Shown here: positions 45,149 to 54,153 of the stretch, piece after piece
Numbering within the stretch: position 1 is the stretch's first letter
How the letters are laid out: each line of letters opens with the position of its first letter
From: 3107 sp001483205
Lineage (GTDB): Bacteria > Pseudomonadota > Alphaproteobacteria > Rhodobacterales > Rhodobacteraceae
DNA length: 64,000 nucleotides
NCBI GenBank assembly: GCA_964291375.2
Contig: OZ219809.1
Coordinates: 1,674,001 to 1,738,000 of the forward strand
Reading direction: 5' to 3'
The notes under the pieces: model-generated
Databases searched by the model: none
Told to the model about the DNA's origin: nothing
What the model saw: only the letters and a program-made list of their open reading frames with translations
Made by a program: the position numbers and the translations under genes

Positions 45149-45238
45149 GATCAGAAAACCCCCTGTTCAACTGGCGCGAACCTAGAAAGGACGGCGCGTG
45201 GTGTCAACAGGATTGCGTATGGGGGGGGCGCGCCGCCA

Positions 45239-46120
45239 TCAGGCCCTGCGCGCCAGAAACAGCCGTTGGTCGATCAGCACCAGCCCAAGAAAGATCACCG
45301 CCATTCCGGCAAGATGCGCGGGCAGGATGACCTCATCCAGCACCACCACCCCCGACAGCAGCGCCGAGACCGGCGTGATGAAGGTCACGGTCGAGGTCAT
45401 GGTCGGCCCCGCCACCAGCAACAGCCGGTAGAGCGCGATAAAGGCCGCAGAGGTCATTACGAACCCGATCATGCACAGCGAAAACCAGGTCTCTGCCATG
45501 GTGATCTGCGGCGCGCCCTCCAGCCCGATGGCGACAGGGCCGATGAACAGCGTTGCGCCGGTCAGCGACCATGTGGCCAGAACCGTCGGGTCAATCCGGG
45601 CGAATCTGTGGGCGATGTTGGTGGCGAACCCGTAACAGACCGGCGCGCCAAGGGCGACGAGGATCGCCCAGAGTTCCGCCCCGATGCCGTCGCTGAGGAC
45701 CGGTTGGGTGAGGATGATGATCCCGGCAAAGCCGACGGCAACCCCCAGCGCCTTCAGCCGGGTCGCGCGCTCGCCGCCGGGCCAGAAATGCGACACGACA
45801 ATCACCATCAGGGGCGTGGTGGCGTTGATGATCCCGGCGACGCCGCCCGAGATATATTGCTGGCCCAGCGGGAACAGGGCAAAGGGAATGGCGAAGAAAA
45901 TCACCCCGAGGCCGAGCAGCCCGGCAATGACGCCCGGCGGTTGCCGGAGCGGCCTGCCGGTGCCCAGCGCCCAGACCCAGCAGCCCAGCGCCCCGAACCC
46001 GACCCTGCCGAGCGAAACAGTCAGCGGCCCCAGCTCCCGCAGCAGAAGCTCGTTGAACATGAACGAGGTGCCCCACCCGGTTCCGAGCAGGAAAATGATC
46101 AGCCAGTGGCGCAACGGCAT
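45239..46120 (-). CDS. EamA/DMT-superfamily transporter
   Basis: The 293-residue protein has about ten hydrophobic helices in two EamA repeats. Typical features are WGTSFMFNELLLRELGPL near the start and VTFITPVSALLSGVVVLDEVILPAHLAG in the second repeat. The start at 46120 (MPLRHWLIIFLLG) fits the family; the longer frame to 46240 reads through non-homologous and repeat-adjacent sequence. Such carriers export or import metabolites such as amino acids, but the substrate is unknown. It stands alone between the ATP synthase genes and the hydrolase operon. Confidence 0.9.
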   Translation of the reverse strand: MPLRHWLIIFLLGTGWGTSFMFNELLLRELGPLTVSLGRVGFGALGCWVWALGTGRPLRQPPGVIAGLLGLGVIFFAIPFALFPLGQQYISGGVAGIINATTPLMVIVVSHFWPGGERATRLKALGVAVGFAGIIILTQPVLSDGIGAELWAILVALGAPVCYGFATNIAHRFARIDPTVLATWSLTGATLFIGPVAIGLEGAPQITMAETWFSLCMIGFVMTSAAFIALYRLLLVAGPTMTSTVTFITPVSALLSGVVVLDEVILPAHLAGMAVIFLGLVLIDQRLFLARRA

Positions 46121-46207
46121 GAGACGATTCTCCGAACGGGTGCAGCTAACGGCTGTCTGTTGCCGGTGTCCACCCGGAACCTGCGCTTTTTCGTTCGGGT
46201 CTTCTTT

Positions 46208-46278
46208 AAGCCCTCTGCATAAGGGTGTATCGCCCCCCAAATGCCCCGCCAGGCTCAGGCCAATATGCAGCGGTCCTT
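46208..46278. repeat. Dispersed repeat, copy F (short internally deleted)
   Basis: AAGCCCTCTGCATAAGGG at the left and CAATATGCAGCGGTCCTT at 46261-46278 are inverted-repeat termini like those of the full copies, but only about 35 bp separate them. The right end overlaps the stop codon of the dimethylformamidase-like gene. Confidence 0.55.
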
Positions 46279-48424
46279 ACAAAGCTGCGCCCCCGGATTT
46301 TCCCGCGCGCTCCGCCTGTTCCGCCCGCTTCAGCGACCTGCGCAACACATTCTCCAACAGGCGTGAGACATTGTTATCATAGTCATTCCACGGCAGGCTG
46401 CCGCAGAAGGTGATCGAGCCGGTCGAGAACACCGATCCCCCGCCGGGCACCTCGAAATAGATCATGTCCGCGCGCATCGCTTCTTCCACCGGTCTGCCGC
46501 TCAGATTGGTCAGGTGGGTAAGCTGTTCCTCGGGCACCAGCATGAATGTGCTGTCGCAGGTCACCGATCTTGCCAGCAGCGTGACATTCCCCGGCGTCCC
46601 CAGCTTCGGATCACAATGATCAAGCTCAAACCCCGCCGCGCCCTGACCGCTCAGGCCGAAATCCCCGATTATTTCGTCTTCGATGCCCTCAAACACCCAG
46701 GCAAACGCCGGGTCCGTGCAAACCCGCTGATAGGGTGCGCCCGTGAACGTGCCCTGCGAGGCGAACCCGATGCCCACAAGCTCTTGCGGCGGCCTTGCAT
46801 TGCGCCGCCACAGCCCGCCATAGGCCCCGTCAAACCCATTGTAATACTCGCCGGGTTCGGTGGCCCAGGCGCGGATACCATCCTCGGCCCGGCGAATCTC
46901 GAGCATACTGTCGTTCTCAGAATGGATGGCAATGCGCCAGTAAAAGCCGTTGCCGCCCAGATAGTGCAGCGCCCCGCCCGCATCCCGGTAGTCGCGCAGC
47001 GCATCAAGCGTTTCGGCAGTGTGGTATTCCGGGTGGGTTGCGGTGGTGACGGCGGCATATCCGGCAATCGCGGCAACCCCGTCACGGTGCAGTTCCTGAT
47101 CGGTCACGATGTCATAATCGACCCCCTTATTGTGCAACCAACTGATCAGGTGGCTGTCGGCGGGCAAATGCCGCAGCCCGGAACAGGCAGTATCCCCAAA
47201 GGTCACGAAACCGGGGCGAAGGTTGAAAAGGGGCCGCCGGTGAGAGGCATGGCAGATGCCCGACCCGTCCGTATGGGTGTTATAGGTTGACAGGCCATAT
47301 TCGGGGTGCTCAGCCGGGTTGTAGGGATAGGCGTTCCAGTCCGCCATCCGCTTTTTCCAGGACGGATCATAGTCGGGCCGCGCGTGATTGCCATAGATCG
47401 CATAGGTGAATGTGGACATCAGAACGCATAATTTCGCCGTCGGTCGCCCCAGGGGGGCACAGACAAAGAACGGTATGGCATCGGCCCCCTGTGCAGAGCG
47501 GATGCGCATGACATAGATGCCCGAGGGTATGTCGTCGGGAATGGTGAAGCTGAAGTCGGTTTCCCAGCCGAAATCATATATGTCGTCTTCGTGGAAATGG
47601 ATCGCCGCATAATGGTCCGGCTGATGGCGCCAGTTCATTTCGGACCCGTCCCAAAGGGAACCGGTGACCGCCCGCGTCGGGAAGTTGATCAGGTTCAGGT
47701 CCGGGCCGGACAGCGCCCTGACCCGGGTTGTGCTGATCCCGGCAGAGAAATCCCAGTCGCCGATGGTTTTGCCGTCCGCCCTGATGCGCGGCGCTTCGAG
47801 CTTTCCGTTGAAGAAGCGGGAGGGCGACCCGTTCTTAAGCCCGGCGGCAATGGACAGTGGCCCCGAAAACGCCCCTGCCACGGCGATAGCGCGAGAGACC
47901 TGACCGGGCGTTTCATAGCTTCTGCCGAGCGGCTCCTGCCGAAGGGTCATTTCGCCCGACCTTCCGGTGGTGGCGGTCAGGCGATACCAGTTTCTGAGTG
48001 CGAGGGGGGAGCCGGTCACGGCCTTGTCCCCCACCTGAAACACCGGGCGAGCGGCGGAATCGATGGCTATCCCGGCATCGCCAAGCTGCATGATTGTGCT
48101 CTGGTCTTCCGGTGCCATGGTCGGAAACACGGTGATCGACATGTCCAGTTCGCACTCAGGCGGGCAACTGAGCACCCCCCCGGATACGGCATAAGACCCA
48201 GGCGTGAAGGGCTGTCGTCGCCCAGTGATTTTGGCGGGCGGAAAATAGCCGGATGCGTCTTTTTCAATGATCCCCGGCCCCTGCGGGTTGGGATCGGCGC
48301 TGATCGAGCGGAACAGGCGGGCGGTGTAATCCGCCCCCCCTGCCGATGAAACCTTGAACCCGATTGTTTCGCCGGGGCGGGCGGACAGCCGGTCCGTATA
48401 CCCGAGAAGCGGTAACTCGTTCAC
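46277..48424 (-). CDS. N,N-dimethylformamidase large-subunit-like hydrolase
   Basis: The 715-residue protein matches the large subunit family of N,N-dimethylformamidase. An N-terminal beta domain is followed by a LamG-like region (residues about 100-260), then the C-terminal catalytic-type domain with FTYAIYGNHARPDYDPSW, GLRHLPADSHLISWLHNKGVDYD, ATHPEYHT and LHYLGGNGFYWR. Dimethylformamidases use an iron bound by tyrosines and a glutamate; tyrosines in the AIYGNHARPDY and HPEYH segments are candidates. No small-subunit gene is adjacent. The upstream TRAP genes suggest uptake of the substrate, perhaps an amide or other organic acid derivative. The family function, not the substrate, is supported. 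Confidence 0.82.
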   Translation of the reverse strand: MNELPLLGYTDRLSARPGETIGFKVSSAGGADYTARLFRSISADPNPQGPGIIEKDASGYFPPAKITGRRQPFTPGSYAVSGGVLSCPPECELDMSITVFPTMAPEDQSTIMQLGDAGIAIDSAARPVFQVGDKAVTGSPLALRNWYRLTATTGRSGEMTLRQEPLGRSYETPGQVSRAIAVAGAFSGPLSIAAGLKNGSPSRFFNGKLEAPRIRADGKTIGDWDFSAGISTTRVRALSGPDLNLINFPTRAVTGSLWDGSEMNWRHQPDHYAAIHFHEDDIYDFGWETDFSFTIPDDIPSGIYVMRIRSAQGADAIPFFVCAPLGRPTAKLCVLMSTFTYAIYGNHARPDYDPSWKKRMADWNAYPYNPAEHPEYGLSTYNTHTDGSGICHASHRRPLFNLRPGFVTFGDTACSGLRHLPADSHLISWLHNKGVDYDIVTDQELHRDGVAAIAGYAAVTTATHPEYHTAETLDALRDYRDAGGALHYLGGNGFYWRIAIHSENDSMLEIRRAEDGIRAWATEPGEYYNGFDGAYGGLWRRNARPPQELVGIGFASQGTFTGAPYQRVCTDPAFAWVFEGIEDEIIGDFGLSGQGAAGFELDHCDPKLGTPGNVTLLARSVTCDSTFMLVPEEQLTHLTNLSGRPVEEAMRADMIYFEVPGGGSVFSTGSITFCGSLPWNDYDNNVSRLLENVLRRSLKRAEQAERAGKSGGAAL

Positions 48425-48431
48425 TCCGGCC

Positions 48432-49829
48432 TCACAATGTTGGCCCGTAAACCAGATTGGGCAGATATGTCACCCAGCTCGAGAAAAACACCAACAGCAG
48501 AATCATCAGCACATAGGGGATCAGCAACGGTAACACGCCGACAGAGATGTCCTCGATCGAATCCTTGCTGATCCGCGCGGCGACGAACAGGTTGACGCCG
48601 ATGGGTGGGGTCAGAAAGCCGATTTCGCAGGTCATCACCGTGAAGATACCGAAAACCACCGGGTCAATGCCAAGGCTTGTCACCAGCGGGAAGAACACGG
48701 CGGTAAAGATGATGATCTGCGGGATGCTTTCCAGCCACATGCCGACGATGATGTAGAAGATGCCGATCAGCAGCATCACCGCCCAGGGGTATTCGGCAAG
48801 CCCCTGAAACAGAGAAAGCACCTCTGCCGGGATGTCGAAAATCGTCACCAGTTGCCCGAAGGCTTTGGTTGATCCGAGGATGAACAGAACGGTGCCGATG
48901 ACGATGGCCGTGAACTTGAAGGCGTGAAAGAGCTTCCGCCATGTCAGGCCGCGATAGATGAACAGCCCGACAAAGAAGCCATAGGCAACGGCGACGCCCG
49001 CGGCCTCTGACGGGGTGAAAATCCCGGCATAGATACCGCCGAGGATGATGATCGGGGCCATAACCGCCCATTTGCCGTCCCAGAGGGCGACGAGCAGCGG
49101 CATCCACCGAAACCGCTCGCCGGTGCCGCCATATCCCCGATTGACCGAGATCACGAAGACAACGGCCATCAGCATCAGCCCCAGAACGATGCCCGGAACA
49201 ATCCCGGCAAGAAACAGGCGGGGGATGGACACATCCGTTACCAGCGCGAAGATGATCAGCAGGTTAGAAGGCGGGATCATGCTGCCGAGCGCGCCAGCCG
49301 CCGCCGCAATCGCCCCGGCAAAGCGGGACCGGTAGCCCTCTTCCTGCATGGCCGGGATGGTGATTGAGCCGATGGCCGCCGTCGTTGCCGGGCCGGAGCC
49401 GGACAGGGCGGCAAAGAACATGCAGGCCACGACCGTCACCAGCCCCAGACCGCCCTTGTATGCGCCGACAAGGCGATGGGCGATGGCGACCAGCTTTTCG
49501 GACATCCCGCCGTGCTCCATCAACTGACCGGCAAGGATGAAAAGCGGGATCGTCACCAGGGGGAACGGCTCAAAGGCTGTCCAGGCCGCTTGCGCCATCA
49601 GCGTCAGCGGAATGTCGGCAATGATCAGCCCGGCGACGGTGGCAATGCCTGCGGCAAAGGGGATCGGCACCCCGATTGCCATTGTCAGCACAAAGACGAC
49701 GGCCATGATGATCGGGCCGTTTGCGCCTGTCAGCCAGGCCACCGCGAGACCCGCACAGAGCGCGACCAGTATCGCAACGGGCACAATGGCGCGGCTCTGT
49801 CCGTCTGATCCGGGTGTGGTGCTGCTCAT
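48432..49829 (-). CDS. dctM: TRAP transporter large permease
   Basis: This 465-residue protein has about twelve membrane helices and the DctM fold (LFILAGQLMEHGGMSEKLV, FAALSGSGPATTAAIGSITIPAM, MIPPSNLLIIFALVT, LTPPIGVNLFVAA). It forms the sodium-driven transport channel with the small permease. The gene overlaps the small-permease stop by four bases and is followed after 7 bp by the hydrolase gene, so transport and degradation are cotranscribed. Confidence 0.95.
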   Translation of the reverse strand: MSSTTPGSDGQSRAIVPVAILVALCAGLAVAWLTGANGPIIMAVVFVLTMAIGVPIPFAAGIATVAGLIIADIPLTLMAQAAWTAFEPFPLVTIPLFILAGQLMEHGGMSEKLVAIAHRLVGAYKGGLGLVTVVACMFFAALSGSGPATTAAIGSITIPAMQEEGYRSRFAGAIAAAAGALGSMIPPSNLLIIFALVTDVSIPRLFLAGIVPGIVLGLMLMAVVFVISVNRGYGGTGERFRWMPLLVALWDGKWAVMAPIIILGGIYAGIFTPSEAAGVAVAYGFFVGLFIYRGLTWRKLFHAFKFTAIVIGTVLFILGSTKAFGQLVTIFDIPAEVLSLFQGLAEYPWAVMLLIGIFYIIVGMWLESIPQIIIFTAVFFPLVTSLGIDPVVFGIFTVMTCEIGFLTPPIGVNLFVAARISKDSIEDISVGVLPLLIPYVLMILLLVFFSSWVTYLPNLVYGPTL

Positions 49830-50308
49830 AACGGTAGCCCCCTGAAGCCGTCATTCCCCCAACGCCAATAGACCTGCCCGATGCGAAACAGCATCAGCGC
49901 AAAGGCACAGGGGATCAGCATCTGTATCCAGCGCTGTTCAATCCCCAGGCCCGGCGTCTGATAGGTCACCTCGAAAAGCAGGCGGGTGTAGGCGGTGGTC
50001 TGCACGACCATGAAAATGACAAATGCCGTCCACAGCGCATCCGCCAGGACGATACAGGCCACCTTGAGGGGGCGGGGCAGGCGCGAGACCAGCAATGTGA
50101 TGCGGATATGCGCACGGTCCCGCACCCCCATAGTTGCCCCCAGATAGACGGCAAAGATCATCCCGTAGACCGCGGTTTCCTCTGCCCAGGCGGCGGCGGA
50201 ATGAAAGACAAACCGCAAAACCACCTGCATCAGGACGGAACCGACAACGACACACAAGAAGAACGTGCAGAGCACTTCCTCGAAATATCTGTCCAGTCGC
50301 GACAGCAT
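49826..50308 (-). CDS. dctQ: TRAP transporter small permease
   Basis: Reading from the ATG at 50308 gives 160 residues with four membrane helices and the DctQ signature RFVFHSAAAWAEETAVYGMIF and MGVRDRAHIRI. A longer frame to 50368 only adds an unlikely leader. It pairs with the downstream large permease. Confidence 0.92.
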   Translation of the reverse strand: MLSRLDRYFEEVLCTFFLCVVVGSVLMQVVLRFVFHSAAAWAEETAVYGMIFAVYLGATMGVRDRAHIRITLLVSRLPRPLKVACIVLADALWTAFVIFMVVQTTAYTRLLFEVTYQTPGLGIEQRWIQMLIPCAFALMLFRIGQVYWRWGNDGFRGLPL

Positions 50309-50392
50309 GGCGGCACCCTCCCGATTCCGTGCGCTGAAGAGCCGGGCATCCGGCCAGAGGCCGAACACCCTACAGTCAGGCGGCAGGCCCCC

Positions 50393-51391
50393 TTATTCGG
50401 CGGCGGCGCGGATTGCTGTGACAAGCGCCACGAAATCCTCGCCCTTCTCTGCGGCGTATTTGTCCTGCACACGCTGTCCAGCAGCGATAAATCCGCTGCG
50501 GTCGAACTCGACGGTTTTCATGCCGCCTTCGCCGGTCAGGAACGCCCGAATATCAGAGATGCGGTTGGTCATCTCTTCCTTGTGATAGAGACCGGCCTCG
50601 TGGGCGGCGCGCAGCACGGCATCCCTCTGGGCGTCATCGAGCTTGCTCATTATGCGGTCACTGGCAAACAGCGGCGAGAAATAAGAGAAGTGCTCCAGCA
50701 CGGTGAAGTGCGGCATGATCTCATAGAATTTCTGCGACTTGATGAAGGATGTGCCGTTGTCCGCGCCATCAACCGTCCCGGTTTGCAGGGCGGTCGGCGT
50801 GTCGGCCCAGGGCAGCGGAATCGGAGCCGCGCCGAACTCGGTAAAGGTGTCGATCATCACCTGGTTCTTGGGCACCCGCACCTTAAGGCCCGCCATGTCC
50901 TCGACCTTGGTGATCGGGTTGCGCGCGTTATAGAAATCCCGGTCGCCGACAAAGCCGTATGTCAGCAGGTGAACATTGGTCGCCCCATGAAGCTGTTCGG
51001 CAAAGGATGCGCCGACATCCCCCTCCAGCACTGCATAGGCGTGGGATTTGTCCTCGAAGATGTAAGGCAGAACGAACGCATCCATCAGCGGGAAATGCGG
51101 CGAAACGTTGTTGCCGGTGATGATGTGCATGTCCACCGTGCCAAGCTGCATGGCCTTAAACGCTTCATCCTCACCCAGAAGCTGGCCGCAGCAGCGGACC
51201 TTCACGTCGATGGAGCCGTCGGAATATTGCTCGGCAAGCTCCTCGAACTTATCGGCAAGCACGGAATATGAGCTGCCTTCGGCAGCGGCATATCCGAGAT
51301 TGATGACGACATCCTCCGCAGATGCCGTGCTCACAGAGAGCGACAGAGCCGCAGCGGCTGCGAATGACAAAGATGCAGATTTCCCGGACAT
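50393..51391 (-). CDS. dctP: TRAP transporter substrate-binding protein
   Basis: The 332-residue periplasmic receptor starts with a signal peptide (LSFAAAAALSLSVSTASAE). The DctP pattern follows: INLGYAAAEGSSYSVLADKFEELAEQ (cited by start), LGTVDMHI, KVEDMAGLKVRVPKNQV and TALQTGTVDGADN. The conserved arginine-like ligand position lies in LKVRVP, which in most homologues binds a carboxylate. A cysteine pair (RCCGQ) occurs early in the mature protein. It is first in the four-gene operon and divergent from a LysR regulator. Confidence 0.93.
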   Translation of the reverse strand: MSGKSASLSFAAAAALSLSVSTASAEDVVINLGYAAAEGSSYSVLADKFEELAEQYSDGSIDVKVRCCGQLLGEDEAFKAMQLGTVDMHIITGNNVSPHFPLMDAFVLPYIFEDKSHAYAVLEGDVGASFAEQLHGATNVHLLTYGFVGDRDFYNARNPITKVEDMAGLKVRVPKNQVMIDTFTEFGAAPIPLPWADTPTALQTGTVDGADNGTSFIKSQKFYEIMPHFTVLEHFSYFSPLFASDRIMSKLDDAQRDAVLRAAHEAGLYHKEEMTNRISDIRAFLTGEGGMKTVEFDRSGFIAAGQRVQDKYAAEKGEDFVALVTAIRAAAE

Positions 51392-51427
51392 GACAGTCCT
51401 CCCAAGTTTGTTCAGTTTTCCCGAAAC

Positions 51428-51465
51428 AGGATGACAAGCCAGCCAATTCGTGTCAACTAATTCGT
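51428..51465. promoter_or_regulatory. Divergent dctP-lysR control region
   Basis: The 116-bp gap has direct repeats AATTCGT at 51445-51451 and 51459-51465, and a perfect minus-strand TTGACA at 51456-51451 that could be the -35 of dctP (its -10 would be weak). Divergent LysR regulators usually bind such gaps, so the repeats are a candidate site. Confidence 0.4.
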
Positions 51466-51507
51466 AAGAAATATCAAAAAGGTCTCTGATGATACCCTGA
51501 AGGCATC

Positions 51508-52392
51508 ATGCACATCGAACTCAGACATATGCGCCATTTTCTGGTTGTTGCCGAGGAACTGCATTTTCGCCGCGCCGCCGAGCGGCTCAACATCGCGCAA
51601 CCGGCGCTCAGCCGCTCGATCCAGCATCTGGAACTGGCGCTTGGGGTGAGGCTGTTCGAGCGCTCGAAACGGAATGTCAGGATAACCGCTGCCGGGCGGA
51701 AATATATCGAGGGCTGCAAGTCGGTTCTGGCAGCGGCAGATGCCGCCGCCGATAACGCCCGGCTGGTTCACAGCGGACGGCTGGGGTTGTTGCGGATCGG
51801 ATATACCGACTTTGCCATATCGGCGCGCCTGCCCGGATTGCTGACCGGGTTTCAGCAGGAGTGTCCGGGCGTGATCCTGAAGCCCGTTCATGGGGTCACC
51901 AATATCCAGTTGGAGCATCTGGCCGGGGGGGCTCTGGATGTCGGTTTCGTCACCGGCCCCATCAACATGGCCGGAACCGAGACCCGGCTTATTCAGGAAG
52001 AGGAATTTGTCTGTGTTGTCTATGAGGACCACCCGCTGGCAACGCGGCAGATCGTGGAACTTGCCGAGCTTGCGGATGAGGATTTTGTCCATGGTCCGAT
52101 AAAGGATTGGGAATACTTCTACTATCAGTTGTTTCCCTTGTGCCGTCGCGCCGGTTTCATGCCGAGGATCGTGCAGGAAGTCTATAATTCGGCGGCCATA
52201 TTGGGGCTGGTCGCGGGGCGGATGGGCATAACCATCCTGACCGAAAGCACCGGGGCGTCGCCGATCCCGGGGCTGGTGAAGATACCCATTGCGGGCCTTG
52301 ATGAGCGGTTGCAGACATATGCCATCTGGCGGCGAAAGGCGATGAACGGCGTGACACAGCGCTTTGTCAGCTTTCTGGAGCGGGCCGGTTGA
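51508..52392 (+). CDS. LysR-family transcriptional regulator
   Basis: A 294-residue regulator. The N-terminal winged helix is MRHFLVVAEELHFRRAAERL then QPALSRSIQHLELALGVRLFERS, followed by a linker helix and the periplasmic-binding-like effector domain (LLRIGYTDFAISARLPGLL). It is divergent from the TRAP and hydrolase operon. By the usual LysR logic it activates that operon in response to the substrate or a breakdown product. Confidence 0.93.
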   Translation: MHIELRHMRHFLVVAEELHFRRAAERLNIAQPALSRSIQHLELALGVRLFERSKRNVRITAAGRKYIEGCKSVLAAADAAADNARLVHSGRLGLLRIGYTDFAISARLPGLLTGFQQECPGVILKPVHGVTNIQLEHLAGGALDVGFVTGPINMAGTETRLIQEEEFVCVVYEDHPLATRQIVELAELADEDFVHGPIKDWEYFYYQLFPLCRRAGFMPRIVQEVYNSAAILGLVAGRMGITILTESTGASPIPGLVKIPIAGLDERLQTYAIWRRKAMNGVTQRFVSFLERAG

Positions 52393-52443
52393 GTGCCTTA
52401 ACTACCGTTGCTTCCGGCAGGTGACAGCGGCCCGTCCGCGCGC

Positions 52444-52881
52444 TCAGCACTCGGTCCAGATCGTCATCGGCCCGTCATTGATGAGCGCCACCTGCATCTC
52501 GGCCCCGAACCTGCCTTGGGCAACCGTGACGCCCGCCCCCCGCAGGCAGTCGGCGAAATGGTCACACAGCCGTTCGCCCTCGTCTGCCGGGGCGGCGGCG
52601 GAAAAACCGGGGCGGTTGCCGCGCGAGGTATCGGCGGCCAGGGTGAACTGGCTGACGACCAGCGCCGCGCCGCCGGTATCAATCAGCGAAAGGTTGGTCT
52701 TGCCGTCCGCATCGCGGAAAATGCGCATGGCGGCGATTTTGGCGGCAAGCCGGGCGGCGTTTGCCCCGGTGTCCCCGCGCATGGCGCAGATGAGAATCAT
52801 CAGGCCGGGGCCGATCTGCCCGATGGTCTCGCCGCCCGTGGCGACAGAGGCCTCGCTTACCCGCTGGATCAGGGCGCGCAT
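52444..52881 (-). CDS. dtd: D-aminoacyl-tRNA deacylase
   Basis: The 145-residue enzyme removes D-amino acids mis-attached to tRNA. It begins MRALIQRVSEASV, the standard Dtd start, and contains LVVSQFTLAADTSRGNRPGFS (substrate-binding SQFTL) and the C-terminal NDGPMTIWTEC, equivalent to the conserved Gly-Pro region. The length is normal. Confidence 0.95.
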   Translation of the reverse strand: MRALIQRVSEASVATGGETIGQIGPGLMILICAMRGDTGANAARLAAKIAAMRIFRDADGKTNLSLIDTGGAALVVSQFTLAADTSRGNRPGFSAAAPADEGERLCDHFADCLRGAGVTVAQGRFGAEMQVALINDGPMTIWTEC

Positions 52882-53033
52882 GGCTGTCCTTTCCCCGATG
52901 TCATCCGCGATGTTCTAGGCCGCCCCGCCCGGTCGCGCAAGCGGCGTGGCCCTTGTCGCTTTCCCGGAGAGTCCGGCCGGTCACCCGCAAAGCCCTTGAA
53001 ACCGGAAACAAGGGCGATTAGAAAAGCCGCCGC

Positions 53034-53104
53034 GCGGGTATGGTGAAAAGGTATCACGCGAGCTTCCCAAGCTTAAGTTACGGGTTCGATTCCCGTTACC
53101 CGCT
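53034..53104 (+). tRNA. tRNA-Gly (anticodon CCC)
   Basis: The cloverleaf is complete. The acceptor pairs GCGGGTA with TACCCGC. The D arm is GTG/CAC, and the anticodon stem is CGAGC/GCTTA with loop TTCCCAA, giving anticodon CCC. The T arm is ACGGG TTCGATT CCCGT. The discriminator is T and CCA is not encoded. The converging TIR-like gene takes its stop codon from the last 8 bases of this tRNA on the opposite strand. Confidence 0.93.
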
Positions 53105-53734
53105 CAACAATCGACCTAGTAGTGTTGATACCGCATCGCGCATACGCATTGGACGCGAAAGGTCGTAGTTGTTCGTAGCGGCGACGCTCGCTGTGGCATC
53201 CACCAGAAACTTCAAATTCTTAGGTTTATCTGCAATCCGTGACCACTGCACGACGGACATCCTCACTTCCGGTGCCACCAAATTATCAATGATTCGCTCG
53301 GGCATGTCCGGGTATCGCGACTCAAAATCAGCCTTCTTTTCCAAGCTGATCCAACCGCCAGTGTAGTCAGAGTAGATTGCTTCCTTCTCGTCCGGCAAAG
53401 CAGTGTGCCCAATGTTTGAGCGGGTGGTCGGCAGGTCAATCACCAGAATTCCGGATCGCTTGTTTTTCTTACCGTTGATCATGCTGGATTTCAGTTCCCA
53501 GTCGACGTGCTTCCGAAACCGTGTTTCCGTTCCGCAGAGCAAGATCGTGACTTTCGTGTCTCGAAGATACTCATCCCGAATGATGCGGCGGATCTCTTGA
53601 TTCTCAAGGTTTTCGTTGATGTCGCCGACTTCAACCGAACAATCCTCAAAAGCGCCACGACGTGCCAGCCATGACAGGTGTTCCTTATATTTCTGATCGT
53701 TGTCATGGTGATAGCTGATAAATGCCTTGGTCAT
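53096..53734 (-). CDS. TIR-like (MTH538/DUF1863-type) protein, likely anti-phage component
   Basis: The start at 53734 follows GGAGG by 8 bases and gives about 212 residues; the longer frame to 53836 adds nothing recognisable. The N-terminal domain has the TIR-like pattern: KAFISYHHDNDQKYKEHLSWL, then VEVGDINENLENQEIRRIIRD, VTILLCGTETRFRKHVDWELKSS (cited by start) and GILVIDLP. This matches the ThsB-type TIR-like family of immune systems that make or sense nucleotide signals. The C-terminal 80 residues are unassigned. It overlaps the upstream membrane-protein gene by four bases (ATGA). GC is lower than in the flanks, suggesting transfer. The last codons overlap the tRNA-Gly 3' end on the other strand. 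Confidence 0.75.
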   Translation of the reverse strand: MTKAFISYHHDNDQKYKEHLSWLARRGAFEDCSVEVGDINENLENQEIRRIIRDEYLRDTKVTILLCGTETRFRKHVDWELKSSMINGKKNKRSGILVIDLPTTRSNIGHTALPDEKEAIYSDYTGGWISLEKKADFESRYPDMPERIIDNLVAPEVRMSVVQWSRIADKPKNLKFLVDATASVAATNNYDLSRPMRMRDAVSTLLGRLLSG

Positions 53735-54153
53735 TTCAGCGCCTCCAGAATTTTGCTGAGGTGTATTGCTTTGAGCAGCAGACCGATGCCGAAGATCATC
53801 ACGATAATCGCCAGCCAATGGGCAACGGACTTCCACTTGTTGCTCGTGTCAGGGATGCCGTGATCGCCCACTGCTTCGGCAGCCGATTTCAACACCACCG
53901 CGTTCTGCCGAATAGCCTGACCAATACGGAGCATCACCCAAGCGATGATGATAAGCGCAAAGCCAAGCAAGACGAAGAACCACCACTCGACCGGCCCGGC
54001 CGTCGAGCGGATCACGAATGCCGTTGCGGATGCCACGGCGATCAAGAGTTGCAGCATCTGCCAGCGCAACTTGTCGAGATGCCGCCACGTCTCGTATCGC
54101 TGTGCGTATATCTCTGCGGCCTTCTTCTCCATTACCCCGGCACTCCGCGTCAT
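53731..54153 (-). CDS. Small membrane protein coupled to the TIR-like gene (effector candidate)
   Basis: About 140 residues from ATG 54153 (AAGGA just upstream), or 133 from ATG 54132. There are at least three hydrophobic segments: LQLLIAVASATAFVIRS, WWFFVLLGFALIIIAWVML and LAIIVMIFGIGLLLKAIHL. A charged N-terminal helix (EIYAQRYETWRHLDKLRW) resembles the SLATT-type membrane proteins found in nucleotide-signal defence systems, but this match is by eye. Coupling to the TIR-like gene suggests it is the membrane-damaging effector or the sensor of a two-gene system. Function is unproven. Confidence 0.6.
   Translation of the reverse strand: MTRSAGVMEKKAAEIYAQRYETWRHLDKLRWQMLQLLIAVASATAFVIRSTAGPVEWWFFVLLGFALIIIAWVMLRIGQAIRQNAVVLKSAAEAVGDHGIPDTSNKWKSVAHWLAIIVMIFGIGLLLKAIHLSKILEALK

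Noticed and set aside
43579..45170. Longer N-termini for the ATP synthase b', c and a subunits
   Set aside because: The extensions read through intergenic or neighbouring-gene sequence; the chosen starts have ribosome-binding sites and normal family lengths.
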